Shown here: in pieces, positions 1 to 5,945 of the stretch
Layout of the letters: every line of letters starts with the position of its first letter
Position numbering within the stretch: position 1 is the stretch's first letter
Assembly (NCBI GenBank): GCA_938003875.1
Contig: CALKWO010000045.1
Span: forward strand, 1-9,107
Direction: 5' to 3'
Source of the DNA: an uncultured bacterium
Lineage (GTDB): Bacteria > Planctomycetota > Uabimicrobiia > Uabimicrobiales > JABWCH01
Length of the DNA: 9,107 nt
Notes under the pieces: model-generated
What the model saw: only the letters and a program-made list of their open reading frames with translations
Databases searched by the model: none
Told to the model about the DNA's origin: nothing
Translations under genes and position numbers: made by a program

Positions 1-55
1 CCCAAATCTTTCGTAAGCTCTTGGTAATCAATAATCCAGATTTAACATTGTCAAA
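1..55 (-). other. Short sequence downstream of ccsA; possible start of a further gene, unresolved
   Basis: This is the edge of the window, just past the ccsA stop codon. Two minus-strand frames stay open to the edge. One could begin at a TTG at 31-29, but only a weak GGA-like sequence precedes it. Another reads IDYQELTKDLG but follows a stop and has no ATG. No terminator hairpin is visible. In many bacteria a gene such as hemA follows ccsA, but nothing readable here supports that, so I make no call. Confidence 0.2.
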
Positions 56-1045
56 CTAGGCATAGGAATGTAAACCAGACAGAAGATAGTTTACCCCAAA
101 ATAGGTAAAAAGTACACCTAAAAATCCTACCACAGCGCACCATGCAAGGGCTGTGCCTTTCCATCCTTTTACAAATCGGGCATGGAGGTAAAAAGCATAG
201 ATCAACCAGGTAATCAACGACCAGGTTTCTTTAGGGTCCCAGCCCCAGTATCTTCCCCAGGCTTTATTGGCCCAAACAGAGCCTGAAAGAATGCCCATAG
301 CAAGAAAAGGGAATCCCAGGGCAATGGACTTGTAGATAAAACTTTCTATCTTTTCTTCAGCAGTACTCCATGTTTTATTTTGCACAAAGGCGAATAAAGG
401 AAACCAAACAAGACAGCTCAGAATTATAAAAACAAAGCATATCTGAAATACTGTCCCAAAATTCCATTGTAAGTTCAAAATTCCTGTTTTATAAAGATAG
501 GTAAGTGCAATTCCGCCTACAAGGCTTACAGATAAAAGAGAGATCAAGAAAAGAGCGAGCCATTGGTGCCATGATGCTTTTCTTACCAGATAAAAAAGAG
601 CTGCTACAAAAGAGAGCGCAAAGCTGGCATAGCTGATGAAGCATAGAATAACATGAACTGTCAGCCAGAAATTGTTTTGCAAAGCAGGCATCAATGGCCT
701 TACAGCAGAAGGGAACATGGTGCTATAGGCCAGGCTAATTAAAGCCAGAAGGGAAGAGCAGGTTCCTAAAAAATGCAAATGGAAAAAAAACTCAGCTATT
801 AGATATTGTACAGCAATGATCCAGGAAAAGAATACCAGAGTTTCAAAGGAGTTAGAAAAAGGAGGATAGCCAGCCATACTCCATCTTTGTATGATAAAAA
901 TTGTATGGCATATAAGCCCTGTTACTAAAAGGCCTGCCCCCAGGTAGCCTGAAAACTTTTTTTGGCTCAGAGAATGAATCATATAAAAAAGAGTAGCAAG
1001 AAGATACGCATATAGGGTAGAATCAAAAAACAAAGATTTTTCCAT
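56..1045 (-). CDS. ccsA: Cytochrome c biogenesis protein, CcsA/ResC (CcsB) family
   Basis: This 329-residue polytopic membrane protein belongs to the haem-handling family of the System II (Ccs/Res) cytochrome c maturation pathway. With its partner ResB/Ccs1 it carries haem across the cytoplasmic membrane and attaches it to apocytochromes c. The diagnostic tryptophan-rich WWD segment lies at about residues 263-275 and contains WGWDPKETW. Candidate haem-ligand histidines are His131 (FWLTVHV), His288 (FYLHAR) and His326 in the conserved GVNYLLSGLHSY ending. The segment PPFSNSFETLVFFSW near residue 61 is also typical of the family. About eight hydrophobic helices are visible. The ATG has a good ribosome-binding site (AAAGGA, four bases upstream). 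It lies only 22 bases after the small lipoprotein gene, so the two are probably co-transcribed. No ResB partner is in the window. The length is normal for a stand-alone CcsA rather than a ResB-CcsA fusion. Confidence 0.95.
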   Translation of the reverse strand: MEKSLFFDSTLYAYLLATLFYMIHSLSQKKFSGYLGAGLLVTGLICHTIFIIQRWSMAGYPPFSNSFETLVFFSWIIAVQYLIAEFFFHLHFLGTCSSLLALISLAYSTMFPSAVRPLMPALQNNFWLTVHVILCFISYASFALSFVAALFYLVRKASWHQWLALFLISLLSVSLVGGIALTYLYKTGILNLQWNFGTVFQICFVFIILSCLVWFPLFAFVQNKTWSTAEEKIESFIYKSIALGFPFLAMGILSGSVWANKAWGRYWGWDPKETWSLITWLIYAFYLHARFVKGWKGTALAWCAVVGFLGVLFTYFGVNYLLSGLHSYA

Positions 1046-1067
1046 GGTTTCCTTTCTTTTGGGATTA

Positions 1068-1472
1068 CTATTTTGCCTGAGAAGGAGAGCGATTATAGAT
1101 AAATTGCTCGGAAAACATTGCTGTGCCTATGGCTGCTGGGGGAATGGCAATGATTTTAAAGGGAATCAAAGCAAAATTCCCTAGCCAGGGTCTTTCGTTT
1201 TGCCATTGCCATATATTTTGAAAGGTATAAGGAATATTTTCGCATCCTCTTATGGGATTGACAATAGCAATGTCTGTAACGGAGAGAACGGCATAGGTTG
1301 GAAAAAGAACAGGGGATAGAGCTATTTTCGCGGCTGTATCCTGAGGAAATACCTTATCCCGAAAGTGGTTGGCCAGAGGAAGCTGGCATCCACACAAAAT
1401 ACTAAAAAAAAATATGCAAAAAATACAAATATTTTTTGCATAACAGGATTTGAAAAAAGATGGTATATACAT
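1068..1472 (-). CDS. Small lipoprotein with a 'PTYAVLSVTDIAIVNPI' segment, function unknown
   Basis: This 134-residue protein has a hydrophobic signal segment (about residues 14-27) ending in a plausible lipobox, ILCGC, with Cys29 as the acylated residue. It is therefore probably an outer- or inner-membrane lipoprotein. The mature part contains SPVLFPTYAVLSVTDIAIVNPIRGCENI (about 52-80, split here by description only), a pattern resembling small envelope lipoproteins of the DUF3332 or YceK kind, which share a 'P-x-Y/F-x3-S-x-x-D-x-x-V-x-N' theme. The resemblance is from memory and I do not assign the family. Only the ATG at 1472 gives a complete signal peptide, and its Shine-Dalgarno sequence is weak. 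The stop is 22 bases before ccsA. The signal-peptide codons coincide with a perfect hairpin followed by nine T residues (1404-1441), which could attenuate expression. Confidence 0.75.
   Translation of the reverse strand: MYIPSFFKSCYAKNICIFCIFFFSILCGCQLPLANHFRDKVFPQDTAAKIALSPVLFPTYAVLSVTDIAIVNPIRGCENIPYTFQNIWQWQNERPWLGNFALIPFKIIAIPPAAIGTAMFSEQFIYNRSPSQAK
1404..1441 (-). promoter_or_regulatory. Terminator-like hairpin inside the lipoprotein signal-peptide coding region
   Basis: Positions 1414-1425 (ATGCAAAAAATA) and 1430-1441 form a perfect 12-bp inverted repeat with a 4-base loop. On the transcribed minus strand the stem is followed after one A by nine consecutive T (1412-1404). This has the form of an intrinsic terminator, although the stem is AT-rich and therefore weak. 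It lies over codons about 11-23 of the lipoprotein at 1068-1472, so it could terminate read-through from the upstream PEP-CTERM genes when ribosomes are absent, or act as an attenuator. The symmetry is seen directly; the function is inferred. Confidence 0.4.
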
Positions 1473-1524
1473 AAAATATACTTTATTTTTTAGAGTTTTT
1501 CATCCCCATCAAGTTGATATAGTT

Positions 1525-2217
1525 TTATTTTTTTCTTTTATGGTTAATGAAAATCAGACTTGCTAGAAGCATACTGATGATAGTAGATACTTCAGGAACA
1601 GAACTACTCGTGATGACAACATTGTCGAAATATCCCACTTCACCCCATGTCAGAACGCCCATTTTGCCTCCTGTATTGCGATTGATGGCATCGAAGGTAG
1701 TTCCTGTGAAGGTTGTTGTATAGCTGCCAAAATTTGTTGTCATGGTTCTTGTCGTATAGTCTACAGAGATTTTCATGTGATACCATGAGCCATTGGCTGC
1801 ACCAGGGATGTTTAAATAGTATTCAGAAGATTGAGAGCCACCGAGAAGGCTAAAATGAGTTACATGATCCGAATGAGTTCGGAGGTAAAGGGTATTGAAA
1901 TTGCTGGTATTCTGGAATCCCCAGAAGAAACCAATATGTCCATAGCTATCAGCCGAAGTAATTCTAAAATCAGCTTCCATGGTAAAATTGGTTGGAGTCG
2001 TTAGACTATCGATAGCACCAAATGCAATAGACCCAACATAGTTGTATCCATTGTATTTTAGCATATTGCTGTTTGCCTGCCAGTTTGCTGGTGTATAGCC
2101 ATAGCCTGTCCAGCCAGTGATATTGCCATCGTCGAAATTGTCTTCAAATATGGTAGCAGCAAACAAATACGGTATACAAAGTGTCAGGAAAAGGAAAAAA
2201 ATTGTGCTATGTTTCAT
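1525..2217 (-). CDS. Secreted jelly-roll-like protein with PEP-CTERM-like sorting tail (copy A of tandem pair)
   Basis: This 230-residue protein has an N-terminal signal peptide (MKHSTIFFLFLTL..., probably cleaved near LFAA). Its single beta-rich domain opens with IFEDNFDDGNITGWTGYGY, the usual opening of concanavalin A-like (LamG/DUF1080-type) jelly-roll modules. Other conserved stretches are GFFWGFQNTSNF, LRTHSDHVTHF, WYHMKISVDYTTRTM and WGEVGYFDNVVI. The C-terminus is VPEVST, a hydrophobic helix and then the basic end HKRKK, which is the tripartite plan of PEP-CTERM sorting signals. The third motif residue is Val rather than Pro. A surface or extracellular carbohydrate- or matrix-binding role is an inference, and no catalytic residues were recognised. 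It starts 3 bases after the stop of its close paralogue, using AGGTAG as ribosome-binding site, so the two are translated from one transcript. Confidence 0.85.
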   Translation of the reverse strand: MKHSTIFFLFLTLCIPYLFAATIFEDNFDDGNITGWTGYGYTPANWQANSNMLKYNGYNYVGSIAFGAIDSLTTPTNFTMEADFRITSADSYGHIGFFWGFQNTSNFNTLYLRTHSDHVTHFSLLGGSQSSEYYLNIPGAANGSWYHMKISVDYTTRTMTTNFGSYTTTFTGTTFDAINRNTGGKMGVLTWGEVGYFDNVVITSSSVPEVSTIISMLLASLIFINHKRKK

Positions 2218-2220
2218 AGG

Positions 2221-2233
2221 CTACCTGCCTTTC
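2221..2233 (-). repeat. 13-nt repeated leader, downstream copy (also encodes the end of copy B)
   Basis: The sequence CTACCTGCCTTTC (plus strand) here is identical to 2931-2943. Both copies lie directly upstream of one of the tandem paralogues and read GAAAGGCAGGTAG on the coding strand, supplying the AGG Shine-Dalgarno core. In this copy the same bases also encode the last residues and the TAG stop of the upstream paralogue (2221-2928). Confidence 0.8.
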
Positions 2234-2928
2234 AATCTGAAATGTTTTTGGGAAATGCAAATCAGAATTGCCAGCGCAAAACTGAGCAACGTAGATACCT
2301 CAGGAACAACATTGTTCGTGATGACAACATTATCGAAATAGCCCATTTCGCCCCAGGTCACAACGCCCATCCTTCCTGCTGAATTTCGGTTGATGGTATC
2401 AAACTCCGAACCTGTAAAGGTGTTGGTATAGCCTGCAAAATTTGTTGTCATGGTTCTTGTGGTATAGTCTACAGTGATTTTCATGTGATACCAGATATTG
2501 TTGTCAGCACCAGGAACCTGAACATAAGATTGGGCAGATTGAAGGCCATTGAGATAGCTCCAATGGGTTACATGGTCTGAATGAGTCCTCAGATAGGCGG
2601 TATTGAAATTGCTTGTATCCTGGAATCCCCAAACAAAACCAATATGGGAAGTGGAATTGTCCGTAGGACTGATTTTGACATCCGCTTCCATCGTAAAACT
2701 TTGTGGAGTTACTATCCCATCCATACTAAAAACATTGATGTAATTAGTATAGTTGGTTCCATTGAATTTCAGTGTGCTGTTGCTTGCCTGCCAGTTGCCT
2801 GTGTTATATCCATAGCCTGTCCATCCATTGATATTGCCATCGTTGAAGTTGTCCTCAAAGATAACGGCAGCAAATAATGCAGGCACAAAAAAGAAAAGAA
2901 AAAGCAAGACAAGTATGGTTTGTTTCAT
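2221..2928 (-). CDS. Secreted jelly-roll-like protein with PEP-CTERM-like sorting tail (copy B of tandem pair)
   Basis: This 235-residue paralogue of the next gene downstream matches it along its whole length by eye, well over half the residues being identical. Shared blocks include IFEDNF, GWTGYGY, GFVWGFQDTSNFNTAYLR, HSDHVTHWS, VDYTTRTMTTNF and WGEMGYFDNVVIT. It has a signal peptide (about residues 1-20, cleavage near LFAA) and one probable concanavalin A-like beta-sandwich. The tail is VPEVST, then a hydrophobic helix, then a basic end (QKHFRLKGR). That end is longer than in copy A, because its last codons and stop are the duplicated leader that serves as ribosome-binding site for copy A. 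The protein is probably exported and processed by an exosortase-like enzyme. It begins 14 bases after the stop of the gene at 2943-3587, with the AGG of AAAGGCAGGTAG as ribosome-binding site. Ligand and function are unknown. Confidence 0.85.
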   Translation of the reverse strand: MKQTILVLLFLFFFVPALFAAVIFEDNFNDGNINGWTGYGYNTGNWQASNSTLKFNGTNYTNYINVFSMDGIVTPQSFTMEADVKISPTDNSTSHIGFVWGFQDTSNFNTAYLRTHSDHVTHWSYLNGLQSAQSYVQVPGADNNIWYHMKITVDYTTRTMTTNFAGYTNTFTGSEFDTINRNSAGRMGVVTWGEMGYFDNVVITNNVVPEVSTLLSFALAILICISQKHFRLKGR

Positions 2929-2930
2929 AT

Positions 2931-2943
2931 CTACCTGCCTTTC
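2931..2943 (-). repeat. 13-nt repeated leader, upstream copy
   Basis: This is identical to 2221-2233. It lies between the stop of the gene at 2943-3587 (sharing one base with it) and the ATG at 2928, and provides the Shine-Dalgarno sequence of copy B. Its repetition ahead of copy A marks one boundary of the duplicated unit. Confidence 0.8.
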
Positions 2944-3587
2944 TAAAAAGAATTTTTACGAAAAAGAAAAGAAGCCGCTAGGGCTAGAAGTATAAGAATA
3001 CCGCTGGAAATTTCGGGGACAGCAGTCACGGAGTTGCGGATAAAAACATTGGCTCCCAGACGATTGTCCAGCCAGTAATCCCATTCTGCAAAAGAGTTTT
3101 CACCATATAACATGGAATGTATATCATCATCTGTACCAGCAGACCTTCCTCCATAATGGTGGTCTAAAGCACTTAGCCACGGATCTTCGGTAGCACCACT
3201 AGGACGATTGTATATCAGGACATTATAAGCCGTAGCACTTTCATGAGAAGCAAGTACCTGGATATAAAAAGCACTGGCAGATGTAGTAAGTATCTCACTT
3301 TTGTTGATAATCATCCATTTTTGCCGATCCCCTGTAATAAGCAAAATCTGGTCCCAGCCAGAAACAGCGTTATTGAAGTTAATACTGAATGTAGCATCTG
3401 CTGTTTGGTTAGAGGTATACGTTCCATATACGTCCGTTCCCATAAGACTATCTGTTGCTGGATGCCATGCACTGGCAGTATGGGATACTCTTCTCACTAG
3501 CGTCCAGCCTGCTGAATCAGGATTGATGCTTTCTGCGGGGAGGGCTGCAACAAAAACGGTAAGACAAAGCAATAAAAGGCATTTCAT
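2943..3587 (-). CDS. Secreted protein with 'GWTLVRRV' domain and PEP-CTERM-like tail, function unknown
   Basis: This 214-residue protein has a signal peptide (MKCLLLLCLTVFVAALPAES, cleavage around residue 19). One globular domain begins GWTLVRRV and continues with WHPATDSLMGTDVYGTY, FNNAVSGWDQILLITGDRQKW, EDPWLSALDHHYGG and LGANVFIRN. I recall similar blocks in uncharacterised secreted bacterial and algal proteins and know no assigned function. The opening is faintly like fibrinogen-type domains ('GWTLV'), but the rest does not confirm that. The C-terminus VPEISS, a hydrophobic helix and FRKNSF fit a PEP-CTERM-like sorting signal with Ile in place of the third-position Pro. The ATG has a strong ribosome-binding site (GGAGGG, six bases upstream). 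It is the first gene of the three-gene surface-protein cluster and follows the terminator at 3647-3694. Confidence 0.85.
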   Translation of the reverse strand: MKCLLLLCLTVFVAALPAESINPDSAGWTLVRRVSHTASAWHPATDSLMGTDVYGTYTSNQTADATFSINFNNAVSGWDQILLITGDRQKWMIINKSEILTTSASAFYIQVLASHESATAYNVLIYNRPSGATEDPWLSALDHHYGGRSAGTDDDIHSMLYGENSFAEWDYWLDNRLGANVFIRNSVTAVPEISSGILILLALAASFLFRKNSF

Positions 3588-3623
3588 AAAATACCCTCCA
3601 AAAATATTGAGAATCTGAAAACG

Positions 3624-3629
3624 ATCATA
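3624..3629 (-). promoter_or_regulatory. Possible -10 element for the PEP-CTERM gene cluster
   Basis: The minus strand reads TATGAT here, 36 bases before the ATG at 3587 and just downstream of the previous operon's terminator, where a promoter is expected. A good -35 box at the standard spacing is absent: the hexamer 17 bases upstream is CTTTTG, while TTGTGA lies only 14 bases away. The call therefore rests on position and one hexamer. Confidence 0.3.
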
Positions 3630-3646
3630 ATTTTAAAATTTTATCA

Positions 3647-3694
3647 CAAAAGCACAGAGAAAAAAATAGATAAATTTTTTTCTCTGTGCTTTTG
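3647..3694 (-). terminator. Strong intrinsic terminator, 20-bp perfect stem
   Basis: Positions 3647-3666 and 3675-3694 are perfectly complementary (core AAAAGCACAGAGAAAAAA), with the 8-base loop TAGATAAA. On the minus strand the stem ends in a T-run and starts directly at the TAA stop of the large lipoprotein gene. The structure is nearly symmetric, with A-runs before and T-runs after on both strands, so it may work in both directions. It ends the unit 7635-3696 and isolates the surface-protein cluster. Confidence 0.9.
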
Positions 3695-3695
3695 A

Positions 3696-5900
3696 TTAAG
3701 ATCGTGATTTTTTCTGAATGACGTTATAAAGCTTTTGTAAAAGCCCCTGGGAATCTAGCAAGAAGGTGCTAAAGCTATTGAGCATACGTGCAATATCGTC
3801 TTCTTTGAATTCTTTGCCTGGTTTAGGGGTAATCGCTGCATTGGAAACATCGAAATAGGCACGGAAAAAGATGCATACAGGTGCCTGTTCGTAGGGATCA
3901 AAGCAACTGAATAGATTACGCCCGATTTGCAGGAAAACCAGCTCTCTGTCTGCCAGCACAAGCCTGGTAAAAGAATTCATCAGATTGACCATGATAGCCA
4001 GTTCTGGATCTAAAAATTTCCCCATAAGCTGGAATAAGCGTACTTTAGTGATGATGCTTTGACGGCATTCCATCATGCCTATATGAAAACGGATGATTTC
4101 TGTATAGGCATCTTGCTCAGGATCTAACTGCGGTGTTGTATAATGGATAATCGCTTCTTTAAAAATTTCATAGCCAACAAAATTTTCCAGACATTGAATC
4201 AATAGTGCAAACCATCGGGAGGGAATCAGTTTTGTGAATTTTTCTTGGGCAGCCTTGACAAAAGATTCAGGATCAGCAGAAATCGTTTGCACAAATTTCC
4301 CTAATACGATGCTAAGAATGGGTTTTTCTTCACCATGGTATTCTACACGATGAACGATAGCCCACTTCAAATAGGCAAGAGTACGCTGATAGATTCTCTC
4401 TGTAAGCTGAGGATCATCAGGATAAGCATCTTTTACTTTTCTCAAAGTTTGCACTAGAGGCCATAGTTTTTCTGAAAGATTAGGATATTCGGAAGATATC
4501 CAATAAAAAAACAGAATAGCCATGTTGTCATAGGGCAAATCTTTGATCTGGGTAGATGCCATCAACTGGAGCATAGGGAAAATCTGCATAGGCGGATTGT
4601 TAGGAAAATCCTCAAACCATTTTTGCAAAGATGCCTGATCCTGGATGGCGGGATTGTCTCTCCATTCTTGCCAGAACATTTCGCCTAAGCTGACAAAAGC
4701 AGGTGCTAATGTTTCCCAATCTTGCTGTTCAAACATGGTGGCAAAGCCTAAAAGGAGATGGTGTACTTTCTGGTCTTTAAAAAGCTCCAGGCTTCCTATC
4801 AGTGTTTTGAACGCATGGCTTTCATCGGAATAGCCCTGGTATGGCCCCCATTTATCTACATAGCCTTTCATCGGCTTTAAGGCTTCTTTTACAAATTTTA
4901 AAGCATCTTCGGGAAGATTCAGACGAAGCAACTGAGAGGCACTAAATACCAAAAGAGCCAAAACAGATTTTTTGGCATCATAGTATTCAAAAACAAGTTC
5001 GCCTTGTGGTGTGATCGCTCTCTTGTAGTTATCTCTGCGAATCAGTACATTGCCTTCTGAATCCTTGTATTCTTCCTTGCTAAAAGTAAGAATTTCCAAT
5101 ACATTTCCATCTTTGTCTATGGGATGTCCTTCAGAGTTGGTATCACAAACACCATCATTGTCCCTGTCTATAAAGGGAGGAAAAAGGCTATTGTTTGTTC
5201 CCAAGACTTTAGGATTGTCATTTTTATCAAGACGAGCTGTCCATGCAGGCCCGCCTAAATTCTGAGAAGTGCCTACGACTTCCTGACATAAAAATTGGAA
5301 AAATTGTACTGTGGATTCGTCTTTGGGAAGATGGACAAGAACCTGATGCAGCAGAGAAAAAATTTCTTTGAGCAAGGCAGGATTTTTTTTCATCAGAGTG
5401 GCACAAGCTTTCCAAAGATCTTCGCTCTTTTCATAGTTTAGAAGCCTGTGGATCATATCCACGCCATTTTGTATGTCTGTCCCTGTTTTGGTATTACCAA
5501 AATCGGCAATTGCTTTTAGTGCTTCTTGGTCTTCTTCGATTTGTTTCAGAAATTTACCTAATGCCTGTGTTAATTGAGGTATTGTATTGTCGCGAATCAA
5601 AGCAAAAAGTGCCTTCAGAATATCCTGGCTGACCCGTTCTCTACTTCGTTTTTTAGCAGGATTGTTTTCTGAAACATAATTGATAGCATCCACTACTTTT
5701 GACTCATGCTGATTGTAGGCCTGAAGTTTTTCCTGGGCATTTTCTTCTTCTTGGATAAAACTCTTCACTGCCTGGCTGATACTCTGGCCTAAGTCAAATT
5801 GCTCATTTTTGGGGCCTTTATCCGTGCTGCTGGAATGACTATCACAACCAAATAAAACAAACATGGTAAGAACAAGAATACATAAAAATTTCATAAACAT
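3696..5900 (-). CDS. Large helical lipoprotein with Asp-rich calcium-loop-like insert, function unknown
   Basis: The protein is 734 residues from the preferred ATG at 5900. The frame stays open to a GTG at 5924, but that would place the Shine-Dalgarno sequence AGGAG (5915-5911) inside the gene, whereas it sits 10 bases before the ATG at 5900. The N-terminus is a short hydrophobic segment ending in FVLFGC, a lipobox, with Cys19 acylated. Residues about 20-230 and 300-730 look mostly alpha-helical and lack Cys-rich or catalytic motifs. Near 245-266 lies DRDNDGVCDTNSEG followed by PIDKDGN, resembling the Asp-rich calcium-binding loops of thrombospondin type 3 repeats. Large lipoproteins with one such loop in a helical body occur, as far as I recall, in other planctomycete and myxobacterial genomes without known function. 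It lies 45 bases after the TPR/alpha-CTD gene, apparently in the same transcript, and is the last gene before the terminator. Confidence 0.85.
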   Translation of the reverse strand: MFMKFLCILVLTMFVLFGCDSHSSSTDKGPKNEQFDLGQSISQAVKSFIQEEENAQEKLQAYNQHESKVVDAINYVSENNPAKKRSRERVSQDILKALFALIRDNTIPQLTQALGKFLKQIEEDQEALKAIADFGNTKTGTDIQNGVDMIHRLLNYEKSEDLWKACATLMKKNPALLKEIFSLLHQVLVHLPKDESTVQFFQFLCQEVVGTSQNLGGPAWTARLDKNDNPKVLGTNNSLFPPFIDRDNDGVCDTNSEGHPIDKDGNVLEILTFSKEEYKDSEGNVLIRRDNYKRAITPQGELVFEYYDAKKSVLALLVFSASQLLRLNLPEDALKFVKEALKPMKGYVDKWGPYQGYSDESHAFKTLIGSLELFKDQKVHHLLLGFATMFEQQDWETLAPAFVSLGEMFWQEWRDNPAIQDQASLQKWFEDFPNNPPMQIFPMLQLMASTQIKDLPYDNMAILFFYWISSEYPNLSEKLWPLVQTLRKVKDAYPDDPQLTERIYQRTLAYLKWAIVHRVEYHGEEKPILSIVLGKFVQTISADPESFVKAAQEKFTKLIPSRWFALLIQCLENFVGYEIFKEAIIHYTTPQLDPEQDAYTEIIRFHIGMMECRQSIITKVRLFQLMGKFLDPELAIMVNLMNSFTRLVLADRELVFLQIGRNLFSCFDPYEQAPVCIFFRAYFDVSNAAITPKPGKEFKEDDIARMLNSFSTFLLDSQGLLQKLYNVIQKKSRS

Positions 5901-5910
5901 AATAAAAAAT

Positions 5911-5915
5911 CTCCT
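5911..5915 (-). promoter_or_regulatory. Ribosome-binding site deciding the start of the large lipoprotein
   Basis: The minus strand reads AGGAG, 10 bases before the ATG at 5900 and 16 before a second in-frame ATG at 5894. It rules out the longer GTG reading from 5924, which would include these bases as codons. Confidence 0.75.
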
Positions 5916-5945
5916 ATTTAACACGCTTGCATTTTGTTTGAATAG

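Noticed and set aside
2117..3618. Several plus-strand frames of 74-105 codons
   Set aside because: They are antisense to the PEP-CTERM genes. Their similarity to one another only reflects the tandem duplication, and none has a signal or domain.
5901..5924. Longer GTG start for the large lipoprotein
   Set aside because: It would turn the AGGAG ribosome-binding site into codons and put extra charged residues before the lipoprotein signal.
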